A stretch of 64,000 bases of DNA from Biomphalaria glabrata. Its lineage: Eukaryota; Mollusca; Gastropoda; Planorbidae. Below, piece after piece: positions 22,437 through 34,565 of the stretch; the first letter of the stretch is position 1, and each line of letters starts with the position of its first letter. The notes under the pieces are model-generated. The model saw only the letters and a program-made list of their open reading frames with translations. It made no database searches and was not told the origin of the DNA. The stretch is taken from assembly GCF_947242115.1 (NCBI RefSeq), contig NC_074728.1, positions 17,414,542 through 17,478,541 of the forward strand, read 5' to 3'. The translations under genes were made by a program, and so were the position numbers.

Positions 22437-23699
22437 TGATCTACATGCTTAGTCTTTTTTTTTGTCTATACGCAATCAACATTTATCTGACCCAGTTTAG
22501 TTATCCATAATTGTAACCGTCTTAAATTAAAAACAGATTTAGTCTCATTGTACTGTACAGTTTGGTCAATCTGTGTCAATGGAGTTAACTTGAAATGAGA
22601 TCTAATAGGTCAAAAGGTTTGGCCACCTGTGCATATTACTATTATATAAATGTTAGATCTTGTTCTTTTACGCAGTAGCACAGATGACTTTAATAAAAAG
22701 GTACGCCTTTCAGATCTTTCGATTAATTCTTCGGATGATGTGTGGACGATTTTAAAATCACTGTATATTTGTCTTTTTATCGTGTTTGAATGGAAGGATA
22801 TTTACTCCCAGGCCTAAATTTATAATAAATTTATTATCAAGCTCGAGATAATAATTTGAAAAAGGCTGCTAAAACAGTATTCCTTAAATAGAAACAAATT
22901 ATCAAATTAGGTTTTTTATATAATTTTATACAAATCATGATAAAAGGTAGATTACTTATAAATTCCCAAGTACTAGATTTAAAAAAAATAAGTTGGCTCC
23001 CTTGAATAAATCTTTCCATATAAAAATAAATACAAATTACAAATAAAATAAATATTCAGAACATTTTGCCCTGTGGTATTATTTTATTATTATTCATTCT
23101 CATTTTTCATGTTGGAGAGTTCACATCAGTAAGCCTATAACTGTCTTAAATTATTTTGTGTTTTCTAGATCAGGATTTTATGTTTTAAAAAGTATGTCTT
23201 TTCACTATAGGTGTGTTTTGGGACCGTTTGATTGTGAAAAGAGCTGAGCCGAAGGCTCTTCGAACTCTAGGCGTGTAAGCCTGCTTGAACAACCGTTCTG
23301 TCTGGAAGAGATCCAAGTAAAGCATTGCTATTTCCGATATATCTGGCACTCCGGGCGCTAGGACTAGAATGCATGGCCGAAGGCCGAGTACACCGGGAAC
23401 TTCCGCCATTTTCCTATGTTGTACCAAGCTAACCATGCAGGACTCGCCATTAGTGTAACGGTCCCTTGAGGAGCGGTGCATGGATTATTGACAGGGACCT
23501 GGAAGCTCTCTTTCAACCCCGCACCGTGCAATGGGAGAGCTCTAGCATTTCCTTGGACACTCCCACAGGAGTTTTGTTTTGCTATTTATTTAGCCCAGTG
23601 ATGCCCAACGTTAAACGGCCTGCGGGCCATTTTAATTTCCGACAATTGTGTTGCGGGCCACATTAACGAAAAGATACACAAACATGAAATAGAGAATAG
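22437..23699. other. Intergenic
   Basis: AT-rich to 23180. 23180-23580 is less AT-rich and has a minus-strand frame of 98 codons with no recognisable domain; it may be a repeat fragment. 23590-23660 has GCGGGCC-rich inverted pieces like those at 51725-51775. Confidence 0.4.
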
Positions 23700-23940
23700 T
23701 TGCGATAGACCTTGCAGTTTATAGGGCAGATGATGTTAAGGTCATCTATTTGTTTCTTTGACCTATGGTCAACGACCAATCTCCTTTACTTTCCCCAACT
23801 AATGTACGGCACCCATTGGGTGGACTCAGAGGCGCCCAAAGATCCCGAAAATAAAATCACATTCTTCGCCAGGATTCTTACTGGGACCTCGGTTCGGAAG
23901 CCAAGCGCATTACCGCTCAGCCACAGCGCCTCGAAATAAA
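23700..23940 (-). mobile_element. SINE-A, full-length copy
   Basis: The reverse complement runs from the tRNA-like head (GGCGCTGTGGCTGAGCGGTA) to the same 3' half as 16709-16985. Both pol III boxes are recognisable. Confidence 0.82.
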
Positions 23941-24242
23941 GATTAACCCATTTTAAATTGTTTTATTACAATTCCCGTGGCTCCATTAGGCTTACGTACA
24001 CCCATAAGCTAATTACGTAACAAGGATTTCAGGTGTCTTATAACTGAAACAGTTTTCTACTAAATTAAGTGCTTGTAAACATTGTGGTCCTACGCAGCAA
24101 TTGTTTTCGGAAATGTGCAAGGTTTCTGTAGACAACACGGCGTAGAAATCTACTATCTGTATGGCTCAAAATTTTTTCAAGCAGGGAAGTCCGGCTTAGT
24201 AAGTTCAAGTTGGTGTCACTCTTCAGCGGCAATAGTAATTAT

Positions 24243-24385
24243 TTCACAAACTGCGGAAAAGGAAAGGTGGGTGGTCGCTATGCTTACCACATGACACCCT
24301 TGTTAACCGCGGGCCACAGAAACAGATGACCTTACATAATCTGCCCCATAGATCACTAGGTCTGAAAGGGGAAATTGACTTTATG
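24243..24385 (+). mobile_element. SINE-A, 3' part
   Basis: GGAAAGGTGGGTGGTCGCTA, CACATGACACCCTTGTTAAC and GGTCTGAAAGGGGAAATTGA match the 3' half of 16709-16985. No head. Confidence 0.8.
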
Positions 24386-25640
24386 AATATATAAAAAAAA
24401 AAACAACTTGTAATTGAAAAGCACTCCTGTTTGATAAAAATTCATTTTGAAAGATTTAAACCTTAAATGAGAAAAAATAATTTAATTATAATTATTAATT
24501 TTTTAGTGCCCGATGTTATTACTTTCAACGATCAAAACAAGACTATGGCTTGAATATTCCTGGTCCATTGGTGAATTCGATCGGGGTGGCCTCTGAGTTT
24601 GTTTGATAACACAAACTCTCTTTGTAATCTTGTTATAAATTACTTTTTAAAGGTAAAATAAATATCTACTTTTAAAAATGTTCACAATGAGTACCTAAAG
24701 TTGTGATTTTAAATCTGAATATGACTCTCATTTGATTGCTGATGATTTTATCAGATCTTTAGAACTTGTATTTATCATTCCAGTCAATTGCTCAGTTTCC
24801 TTGTCTGAAATGTTTGCCGATATTTTGACCTTGATGATATTTGCAAGGCTTGATTTTAAACAAACAATATCATACGGAACTAGGACTCTGTCCTTGACCT
24901 GACCGCATCAAGTGTGCTGTTGACATTAGAGCTATTTTGCATCCTGCATTCTGTACTAGAAACATTGACATAGACTTTATAAATATGTATACGCCTTTTC
25001 CCAGTTGACTGGTTGAAATATACTTCCTTGTATACATCTGGCTGGATCAAAGCGCTGTTCGCGATTGAAATGTGCTTCTGTAACAACACTATATAAATCT
25101 AGATCTATGCCATCATGTTATTTATACTATTCGGAGGATTGGTCGCGTATTCCCTTTCATCAGAAGAGTTATAGAGGCATCAGCTGTCGCGCATTACTCA
25201 GCACTCCACAACCGTGAACAACAATTAAATACAAATTGATCATTTAAGTGGAAGATGTTTCTATGCTATTGGTAAAAGTCGTTGACGCTATTATCTTCAC
25301 TGCCTTTATTTACTATCTCCCATTAATCTTCTACTAATCACGCTTCACATGGTGAGAGCTCCGAAAGCGTATTCACAAGTTCAAATGTTGAATGTCGACT
25401 CTTAAAAATACTTCGGAAACAATACACAATCACTCATTTTCTTAAAAGACCTATACTATATCAACAACAACAAACAAACAAACAAAAAACAACAACAACA
25501 AACAAACAAACAAAACTTTCTTAGCTTATAGTCCACATTAGGAAAACTCGAGGTCGACCGTTTGTTACATTAATTTCAAAACTATTTTTTTTTGGCTATA
25601 AATGTTTTTATAAAAGTTTTGAAATGAACTCGAGGAACAA
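24386..25640. other. Intergenic
   Basis: No gene recognised. 24570-24640 resembles 46740-46800 (phrases around GTTTGTTTGATAACACAAAC-like sequence). 25468-25516 is a CAA/CAAA-rich simple repeat. Confidence 0.4.
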
Positions 25641-25643
25641 ACC

Positions 25644-25737
25644 AAATGTGACAGATTACAGCACCACACTTCAATTGTTTGTGTACAAACAAAATGTGAC
25701 AGATTACAGCACCACACTTCAATGGTTTGTGTAAAAA
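25644..25737. repeat. 48-bp unit duplicated in tandem
   Basis: ATGTGACAGATTACAGCACC starts at 25646 and again at 25694, with nearly identical following sequence. Confidence 0.9.
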
Positions 25738-25865
25738 CATGAACAAGTATTGATGAATCTATTGGCCTAATTAAACATTACTATCTTGTGCTAGGCTCTA
25801 TTACACTTTTCACCAAAGTTAAAACCACCTTCACTATTTAAGTGTGAACATTTTATAAAATACGT

Positions 25866-25915
25866 AAAAAACAATAAACAAATAAACAAACAAACAAACA
25901 AACAAACAAAAACCA
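25866..25915. repeat. (AAAC)n microsatellite
   Basis: Simple run of AACA units. Confidence 0.9.
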
Positions 25916-25999
25916 TAAACAACAAAACCTACAAATTTTTTTCTTCCGTAATAATACAACTAAATAATTATATATATTTTTAAAAAATTTATGCATAAA

Positions 26000-26365
<366 letters not shown>

Positions 26366-26924
26366 AACAACGGTTTCCATTTAATAGCACTAAAACTACA
26401 ATGTTTGCAATTCCTTAATGCGAAATTTACGATAGAATAGAAATGTATGAGAAGATTTAAAAAAAGCAATTTAAATTTTTTTTTACAAAGATTATATCAA
26501 CTAACTCTGTTTGTCTGTCTGGGAGGGGGGGGGGAAGGGTCTTTGGGAGCCAGGACCGGACTTAGGCCACTGCAACATTTGCGGTCTTAGTGGGCCCAGC
26601 ATTCTCATAGGCCCCGCTCTAATTATACATGTAAATTATAAAATTTAATCATTAATACTAATATATAATAAGATTTCCTCAGCCTCCTGATTTTCCAGGG
26701 TCTCCTGGAAATCTCCTGTAATTGCAGAATATATTTTTAAAAGTCCGGGAAATCTGAAATAATTAAAAATCTCTTGAAAAATTGACAAAATTGTCATTTT
26801 GGGGTGCCAATCCTACGCACGATTAAAAAAAAACGGCATCGTCAACTTTCTTTTAAAAAATTATTGCAAAGCCGAATGTTTTTTTCTAATACAAAATCTT
26901 AATTTTGACGCTATGCTTATCCCT
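26366..26924. other. Intergenic
   Basis: A G-run at 26521-26533 and GGACCGGACTTAGGCC near 26551, which resembles the ends of hAT-like elements elsewhere in the window. No gene. Confidence 0.35.
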
Positions 26925-27105
26925 ACCTAGACTGGGCCCCGCGCAATCCGTTTCACATAAGGCATAGCAATTGTTAAGGCCTTCCCTTGTGGGAGCAAAT
27001 TTATTTGCTGCCTTTAGACGCTCAGCAAATATATCTGTTTGAGTCGGGATTGAAACTCGAGCGCCCTTGTCACTCAGTTTAGAATTTACTGCTCCGGACA
27101 TTTTT
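26925..27105 (-). mobile_element. SINE-B, diverged partial copy
   Basis: GCTGCCTTTAGACGCTCAGC and GAGTCGGGATTGAAACTCGA correspond to the middle and the box-B region of other SINE-B copies. Confidence 0.5.
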
Positions 27106-27498
27106 TTCTACAAAAATGGATTTGATGAAACCTTTTTTAGAATAGTAAGGAAATGTTTTTAAGTCTATTAAGGAAAGATGTGTTACTTCATTGAATAGGA
27201 GAGTACATGTTTTACCTTCTAACGGTATGAACTATAGATTATACACGACATTATATGTCGTAGTAAGACCATAATGAATTTACTAACATCAATATTAAAC
27301 GTATGAGCGTATTCAAGAGTTGCCCTGTGAAGACACTAACAAGCCAAAGGTTGTAAGCAAATGATGCAATGGAAAACTACTCGACGTAAGATGCGGGATT
27401 TATAGACCATTGGGAGCACTTTATGGATTCTCTATTCAAATCAGCATGTACAGTGACATTTAGAACTAGCGAATCATTTAATTAAACAACTTTTTGGA

Positions 27499-28074
27499 TT
27501 GGCAGTTGTCACGGTGGGCTTTACAAGTCTAGCCTTGGCAGTTGTCACGGTGGGCTTTACAAGTCTAGCCTTGGCAGTTGTCACGGTGGGCTTTACAAGT
27601 CAAGCCTTGGCAGTTGTCACGGTGGGCTTTACAAGTCAAGCCTTGGCAGTTGTCACGGTGGGCTTTACAAGTCTAGCCTTGGCAGTTGTCACGGTGAGCT
27701 TTACAAGTCTACCCTTGGCAGTTGTCACGGTGGGCTTTACAAGTCTACCCTTGGCAGTTGTCACGGTGGGCTTTACAAGTCTAGCCTTGGCAGTTGTCAC
27801 GGTGGGCTTTACAAGTCTAGCCTTGGCAGTTGTCACGGTGAGCTTTACAAGTCTAGCCTTGGCAGTTGTCACGGTGGGCTTTACAAGTCTAGCCTTGGCT
27901 GTTGTCACGGTGGGCTTTACAAGTCTAGCCTTGGCAGTTGTCACGGTGAGCTTTACAAGTCTAGCCTTGGCAGTTGTCACGGTGGGCTTTACAAGTCTAG
28001 CCTTGGCAGTTGTCACGGTGGGCTTTACAAGTCTACCCTTGGCAGTTGTCACGGTGGGCTTTACAAGTCTAGCC
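27499..28074. repeat. 36-bp minisatellite, 16 units
   Basis: Units TTGGCAGTTGTCACGGTGGG + CTTTACAAGTCTAGCC repeat at exactly 36 bp for 576 bp, with few substitutions (GGGC/GAGC, TCTA/TCAA, AGCC/ACCC). Because 36 is divisible by three, the plus frame repeats LAVVTVGFTSLA and the minus frame repeats an equally open dodecapeptide. Openness on both strands argues that it is a non-coding minisatellite. Confidence 0.97.
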
Positions 28075-28107
28075 TAGGGGATAATATAAATAACCGGGTT
28101 CTCAACC

Positions 28108-29020
28108 TTGGCAGACCAATGTCCTAAGTGGGAAGCGTGGTCGAAAGGCTAAGTACGTTTGAACTTGGTTTGGCTTGGCTATCTATGAAGGGGGGCTCGA
28201 GATGCGACACCTGAAATGAACTCCTATTGAAAAATCGGAGCAGGAAGGACTAGTCCTCCCGTAGTGCTCTGGCAAGAAACTTAGACGTTCGGCGTAGTGC
28301 CTCGTAGCTACCATACAAGTCGAATGACTGCACAGGCAAGTCCCCCCTTAGCTCGCGGAGCTGGGGACACTCGTACAAGACGTGCGACACTGTTTCGACG
28401 CTCTCTCCACAGTGACGGCATCGGGAGTCAAAGTTCGTGCGAAACCGGGCAAAGTATGCTCCAATAGGACAGTGTTCCGTTCTGCACTGCGCAATAATTG
28501 ACTGCTCTGACCTCCTCAGTCGCCACCATGGATCGTCGCGATCTGGGTGACGCATGTGCTGCCAGACACCATATGCTCTGTCAAATTCCTCCCAGGACTT
28601 TAACCACTTCTAATGAATGAGTGCTCGGATTTGTGCCGTTGCTTGTAAGTGCGTGATTGGTGCCTCGAGGTGTGTGGCTGCCAAAGCACCCTCCCTTGTG
28701 AGGGCGTCTGTCGTTTCATTGCCCCTCACGTCGCAATGTGAAGGCGCCCACTGCATTAAAACGACAGCTCCAATAGCTCGGCGGATGTTATCTGCGGCGC
28801 CGATTGCCTCTTCTATTACGGGCGACCCTCCCCCGCCGCCACCCATAGCTTGGAGACTGGAGCGAGACACCAGACTCGAGCAGAGTTGTGTTGTCTGAGC
28901 GCCTAAAGGCAGCACGGAAAACCTTCTCCCAGATTACCCCCCCCCCCCCCCCAACACTGGTCCAAGAGATTGGACCGTAGCGCTCTGAGCGTGTTATAAA
29001 CATTATATAAGAGATATTGT
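28108..29020 (+). mobile_element. SINE-B copy split by a LINE insertion
   Basis: The left part (28108-28212) holds CTTGGCAGACCAATGTCC and GGGGGGCTCGAGATGCGACA. The right part (28858-29020) resumes with GACACCAGACTCGAGCAGAG and ends GTAGCGCTCTGAGCG. Uninterrupted copies at 15616 and 40051 have these parts contiguous. A C15 run lies at 28938-28952. Confidence 0.75.
28213..28857 (-). pseudogene. 3' end of a LINE ORF: RNase H domain and C-terminal Cys-rich motif
   Basis: On the minus strand the upper frame has LMQWAPSHCDVRGNETTDAL, an RNase H C-terminal motif (W-P-S-H-x-G-x-xGNE-x-xD type, with Cys in place of the usual Val/Ile-Gly part). A second frame follows with CRHCGESVETVSHVLYECP, the usual CxxC...H...C motif at the end of I/Jockey-type LINE ORFs, and ends LARALRED. 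The two frames are interrupted relative to each other. It is a 5'-truncated LINE inserted into a SINE-B. Confidence 0.8.
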
Positions 29021-29040
29021 TATTATTATTATTAAGTACA

Positions 29041-29362
29041 TATCGACAACCAACACTGAATACACGTTCACCAACTCTAAATGACTTATATTTCTCACGG
29101 CTATTGCCAAATTTCCATTCACGGTGCCCCCGCTGCGGGGAAGAAGAGGAAACATTCTGTTTGACTGCCCCAGACTTGCTGATCTCCGTCTCGACAGGTC
29201 TGGGAAACCAAAATTTCTCGACCTGTATGTTGACATGTGTGCACTACGCAAGACAGCAGGGTTTCTGTCCAGGGCTTTTGCAAGAGAGGATTTGAGCCTC
29301 TCAAGAGCTCACTCAAATGGAGTTTGATGATGATGGTGATGATGATGATGGTGATGATGATG

Positions 29363-29394
<32 letters not shown>

Positions 29395-29402
29395 GATGAA
29401 AT
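29041..29402 (+). pseudogene. 3' end of a related LINE with (GATGAT)n tail
   Basis: Frames read HSRCPRCGEEEE and FDCPRLADLRLDRSGKPKFL followed by KTAGFLSRAFARED. This matches the C-terminal block of the minus-strand fragment at 28213-28857 (CRHCGE..., ECPQLREL..., LARALRED), so it is the same or a close family, here on the plus strand and frameshifted. It ends in TGATGATG repeats (about 29325-29400), probably the LINE 3' tail. Confidence 0.75.
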
Positions 29403-30712
29403 GACTCATCAACGTTTACGATAAAACATTTAATGAGAAAATGCAAATGATTAAGGAAGTTTAACTTACAAAACAGTTAAGATAAGAACAACAAGAGATA
29501 AGACAATCAAATGGAAATTCTGTTTGACCAGCTCAACGTAAGAATAACAATATAGATGGAAATATGAGCAACATTCACACACGAAACAAATACACTCTCA
29601 CAACCAGCGCTCAGACTTCTATGAACAGGTACTTCTCGATGACAACAGATGACCTTACAACGCTCTGACCGAAAGTGGGATCAAGGAGTTTTTAAATTTT
29701 TGTGTTGTAGTCCTAATGGAAAGGAGACGACCACTTCGTTCAGATCTGATGTTTAATGGATGCAGGTTGTCTTTATATTAGTAATTAAACTAAATAACTC
29801 GCATGCGCGCATACACATACTTAACTTCGGCCACACGCACGATCCAATAACTTCAACTAACACATCAAGGCTAGACCTGCCCAAGAACTGGGTCAGTCAC
29901 GGCCCCAAGGGCGAGCTCAAACCAAAACAATACATCGCAGCCCCAAACCTAACACCCTGAAACGAAGAATAAAGTTAGATTTAGTGTTGCTGCTAAATCA
30001 CAGATTATAAAACTGATTGATACATTAAAGTACCGTTAAAACGGGTAAACAGTTCAAACTGTCGCACAGAAAGAGACCTCAGCCAGAACGTCTTCTACGC
30101 TAAAGAAAAATACTAGAACTAAGCGTGAGGCAAAACGCATACACTATTCTTGACAAAAACAAAACAACAAAAAACGCCAAATGCAAATGTATTCCTAGAC
30201 CTAAAACCACGGGGATCAGACAAGAAAGTAAACTTCACGCGTACGCGACAGCGTTCATTTCCCGAGCGTTGAATTTCATTTTACAAAAATATGACAAAAA
30301 TATGTTCGAGTAAATATCTTTCATAGGCATTTTTTTGTTCAACCAAGCGAGGCTCTGTCACTTTGTACAATTTCAATACAGGAAAAGGGTCGTATGTTTG
30401 TAGCGATTAGATTGTTGGCTATTGTTGTAATCTAGTAATACTATTCTCTATGATGGCCAATGTATATCTTTACATTAAGCAAATGCTATTTTATGTATCT
30501 CTTCATTTTTAAATTCTAGGATAGCGTTTATTAGTATAAATTGTTTTTGTAAGTTATTTGTTTCTTTTACATTCACCTTCATCTTCACCTCTCTGTAAAC
30601 ACAAAACTTTTAACTTTATTTATAACTTATTTGAGTCTCATTTCATTGTGAATTGAAAAGCTTCACACAAAGTATTCGCATGTTACCTTTATAACTGCGC
30701 CCATTACAACAA
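29403..30712. other. Intergenic
   Basis: No recognised gene or repeat. Short frames at 29760 and 30125 have no familiar motif. Confidence 0.4.
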
Positions 30713-31327
30713 ATGTTTAACTACGAGAAGCAAGAGAACGTCAGGGTATTGAAATGTTTAACTACGAGAAGCAAGAGAACGTCAGGGTATTGAAATGTTT
30801 AACTACGAGAAGCAAGAGAAAGTCTGGGTATTGAAATGTTTAACTCCGAGAAGCAATATAAAGTCAGGGTATTGAAATGTTTAACTACGAGAAGCAAGAG
30901 AAAGTCAGGGTATTGAAATGCTTAACTCCGAGAAGCAAGAGAAAGTCAGGGTATTGAAATGTTTAACTCCGAGAAGCAAGAGAAAGTCAGGGTATTGAAA
31001 TGTTTAACTCCGAGAAGCAAGAGAAAGTCAGGGTATTGAAATGCTTAACTCCGAGAAGCAAGAGAAAGTCAAGGTATTGAAATGTTTAACTACGAAAAGC
31101 AAGAGAAAGTCAGGGTATTGAAATGCTTAACTCCGAGAAGCAAGAGAAAGTCAAGGTATTGAAATGTTTAACTACGAGAAGCAAGAGAAAGTCTGGGTAT
31201 TGAAATGTTTAACTCCGAGAAGCAAGAGAAAGTCAAGGTATTGAAATGTTTAACTCCGAGAAGCAAGAGAAAGTCAAGGTATTGAAATGTTTAACTACGA
31301 GAAGCAAGAGAAAGTCTGGGTATTGAA
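30713..31327. repeat. 41-bp minisatellite, 15 units
   Basis: ATGTTTAACTACGAGAAGCA begins units at exact 41-bp spacing for 615 bp. Variants (TAC/TCC, GTCAGGG/GTCTGGG/GTCAAGG, ATGTTT/ATGCTT) recur in blocks. The unit length is not a multiple of three and no frame stays open. Confidence 0.97.
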
Positions 31328-32154
31328 ATGCTAGATGATCCAATTTTCCACTTCTATCAGCTTGCCAACTCTTCATGGATTCCAAAATTTACACACACAC
31401 AAAAACTGAGGGACAACTGGAAACTACACGGATATTTCGAAACCGTCTCTAACGATTTTTCTAGAAATTTGATAGTTTATGTATATGTTTGGAAAACAAA
31501 ATAGTATTTAATTGATCACAAAATAAAAACTCTTATTTCACCATTATAACATTTTTTTTGTATACAAATGTTATCATAAAATAAATTTGGCTTATCTTTT
31601 CATTTTAAATACGCGCTTAGCGGGGATTACCGCACACAACTCAAATGTTTCTTTGTGTTCGGTAAAGAGTTTAAGAAAGGAAATAAACGTACTTGAACAT
31701 TTTGAAAAGCTGCGACTTCTGTAGAAATAATTTGCGGGACTGTTCATAGAAGATGGTCATTGTGCAATGCTTACTGGGAAGTAATGAATTAAATGAGAAC
31801 TTATACATCATCATCCGCTTCCTATTGGAGCCATCGAAGTTTTTTTTTTAGATTTATTATAGCACCCTGGCATTTTGAGTGTAAAGTCTGGGTCACTAGT
31901 TGAACAGGAATAAGATAATTATAATTTTTTAAAACCACTTTGTTGGTCATTCATAATGGTTGGGGTTAGTGAGAATAAGGAGTGCATCTTTCTAAACGAC
32001 TTTGTTTTTCTTTCATTGCATATTTGTATTTGTCGAAAACATTCCCCATGTTTTATAGTTTGGTTCAACTTTACAAAACCTACTATGTTTTAGTGACTGA
32101 CTTCTTATCTCTGTATTAGTATTACTTCAGTTACCTAAATCCAACAAAGTATTC
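31328..32154. other. Intergenic
   Basis: Nothing recognisable. Confidence 0.4.
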
Positions 32155-32340
32155 AGTGGCGTAGCTAAGAATTTGCCATCATTTGGGGACCCGGGGCTTG
32201 ACCTCTTTGGAGTCCCCTGCATTTTGCTTAATATTTAATTTAATTGTAAAAAACACTCATTTGGAGGCCCCTCTCAAGTGAGGGCCCGGGGAAGATTTTC
32301 AAATTCTCCCCATGCCTCTCCCATCTTAGCCTCTGAAAGT
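32155..32340 (+). repeat. Repeat starting CAGTGGCGTAGC, probable DNA-transposon end
   Basis: CAGTGGCGTAGCTAAGAATT opens a stretch rich in GGGCCC-like words. The same motif, in one orientation or the other, occurs near 33516 (CAGTGGCGCAGC), 36460, 46167, 39519 and 60563. Confidence 0.5.
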
Positions 32341-32658
32341 ATGACTAACTTACATCCATCTCAGTATTCTAGTAATGTTTTACTTGTCCCTGGTCTTTTC
32401 ATACTTATAACTGGATACATCGTCATGTTCCTGGAATTTCCACCTGACACATCCCCATGACCTCAAGGTTCGCTTATCAATGTTTGTTTAAGTATATTCC
32501 GAAGCGTCACGGCCTTCGTCACTGACATGGTGGTCACAGTGTAATCTGTGTAGTGTAGCTATGGATTGTGACATCCTACACGTCACATAAGAGGCCTACT
32601 TAACATGACAACGTTACAGATTTAGTCCGTTATTCAAGTCTGAAGTGCAGTTTAATGT

Positions 32659-32688
32659 ATGAGTTTCCACCTTTATGGTACAACGATG
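32659..32688 (+). CDS. Candidate first exon of the left trypsin-like peptidase gene
   Basis: ATGAGTTTCCACCTTTATGG... codes MSFHLYGTTM and ends ACGATG|GTAAGTGG, a strong donor. It is phase 0, which fits the phase-0 acceptor at 36926/36927. The implied intron is about 4.2 kb and contains several repeats. Other ATGs nearby give other phases, so this is a guess based on donor strength and phase only. Confidence 0.28.
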
Positions 32689-32797
32689 GTAAGTGGAATT
32701 TGTGTTATTGTTTACTTTTAAATATTCAATTGCACTCTAGTAGTAATAGTATGTAACATCATTTACTCATTTCACCTTAGATAGTAACGCTATAATC

Positions 32798-33224
32798 CAC
32801 GGCCGGATTTAGGGATGGTGAAGCAGGTATACTGCCCCAGGATAACAACGAAAGAGTTAAGCAAATATTTTAATTTTTAACGAGTTATAGTTTATCTTTT
32901 GGTTTTACATTTATATCTTTTATTTCGTCAACACTTTATTTCTTACGGTTTGTAACTCGGTCGTGGTTAACAAGTGACCGCGCGTAATATATAAATGTAG
33001 CTCTGGATTTACGGCAGGTCCTCAACCCAAGGACTTATTCTGTATAAACTAAAAAGAAATGTTTTGACTAAAATATGTATATCAATTTTGTTTTTGATAA
33101 AGAAGAAAAAAGAGATTAAGTTTACAAATACTCTTTTTTTTTTTTTTTCTAAAATTTGGCATGCTTTTAGATACAGGTTTTATTACTAATAAGTGGGGAC
33201 TACGCTTACTTAAATCCGGTCCTG
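32798..33224. mobile_element. Possible hAT-like MITE
   Basis: CACGGCCGGATTTAG at the left end and, inverted, CAGGACCGGATTTAA at the right end form imperfect terminal repeats 427 bp apart. No target duplication could be seen. The interior has no coding frame. Confidence 0.4.
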
Positions 33225-34369
33225 ATAACCCTAACCCCTTACCTTTATTTTCTTATCTTATTGTATGAATAGATTCAATAGGTAAACAAAATAATTCATT
33301 TTAAGTTTTTCTTATTGAGATTATAATTATTTAAATGGGAAAAAATAAGGAGGTCAAAGCTGGGTCTACGTAAACACGTCCAATTGTAACCGTAACAAAA
33401 TCTTTGAACCGAAATTGTTATTTTTCTTAATGTTTCATAATGTTTCTGTTTCTTGCAGTGACCTCAAGCACTTCAGTATCTGTACTTGAGAGTACCAAAG
33501 TCACAACCCTTTGAGCAGTGGCGCAGCGAAGTACCCGTGGGCTCGGGTTCAAGAATATTTTGATGGGGCCCCTCCCAAAAAAGATAAATTTAATTGCGAC
33601 AAAACAATTGAATAATTTATTTGTATCGGTGTATTTATCAAAAGACGTTTCAATGCAATTAGTAATTAGTAACAATGTCATTACGTCTGATTCAGTTAGG
33701 ACTCCAACAAGTAATAGTGTCTTAAAAATCAATGTTTGTACAATGTCTTAACAGAATTAAGTGACTTAAAGATACTTCAAATGAATAAAGAAATGTTTGA
33801 TGAGTTGTACTTTCTACACATTCTATATGCCTAAAACACTTCTAGGAGAAACGTTTTCAATATTGATACAAGTTATAATCTAATTCTACTTCCATCATTT
33901 AATTCTGGCCTTCTAAGTAGCAATTCAGTAAACACTGCAGCTATTTCTAAAATTCTAAACTAAATTTTGATAGTGACCGCTAAGCTCAACAAATTGATAC
34001 AGACAAAGTTAGAAATAAGATGCATGCTGTGACATTGTTTAGAAAATGTAGTGACAAAATGTAATTGTCTAAGAAAAAAACAGCCTAATGTAACTGTTTA
34101 TATTAAAATAAAAAAAAATAAACATCAAAATCTTGTACACAGACTTGATTTGTCATTATGAAAGGTTTCTTTAAAGGATTGCATCTCTGAACAATATGCT
34201 ATGGCACTATCATCTGGGTCAAATGCGACTAGAATGATTGTGGCATCATACAATCGTATGTCGTTTGCACTTGAAATGTAACTGGACATTTGCGACTTAA
34301 ACATGACGACAATATTTTATGTCAATGAAATCTGTCAAGTAATTGTAAAGAAATGACAAAAAGGCTTCT
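33225..34369. other. Intergenic or intronic
   Basis: 33516-33580 carries CAGTGGCGCAGCGAAG and GGGGCCCCTCCC, a copy of the GGCGTAGC-type repeat end. Otherwise nothing recognised. Confidence 0.4.
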
Positions 34370-34565
34370 CTTCGAGTCCGAAGATTAATGAGGAGTGCAG
34401 TATTCAGTGTGACTACGCAGCCCCGGTCGTGGCCTACGTATTTTGCCAGCGATTTAGTTTTTTTTCGCCGTCTACGTCTGTCATTTATATGTATCCCGAG
34501 GCCTCTGAAAGTGACCTCCAGCTGTCTCGTTCTGAGGCCACATGCAACCAGGTGCATTATTCGAT
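34370..34565 (+). repeat. Dispersed repeat R3
   Basis: Shares GAGTCCGAAGA, AGGAGTGCAGT and GCCGTCTACGTCTGTC with 9745-10020 in the same order. A partial copy start (GTCTTCGAGTGCAAAGATG) is at 46697. Confidence 0.55.

Noticed and set aside
23185-23481. Minus-strand frame of 98 residues as a gene
   Set aside because: No recognisable domain, no splice or promoter context; may be part of a GC-richer repeat.
27499-28077. Repeat proteins on both strands of the 36-bp array
   Set aside because: Equal openness on both strands is explained by the repeat period; no coding signals.
30713-31327. CRISPR-like array
   Set aside because: Direct repeats of 41 bp without unique spacers; a minisatellite in a eukaryotic genome.
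32798-33224. Firm call of a complete hAT MITE
   Set aside because: Inverted ends are imperfect and the expected 8-bp target duplication is not seen, so it is kept only at low confidence.
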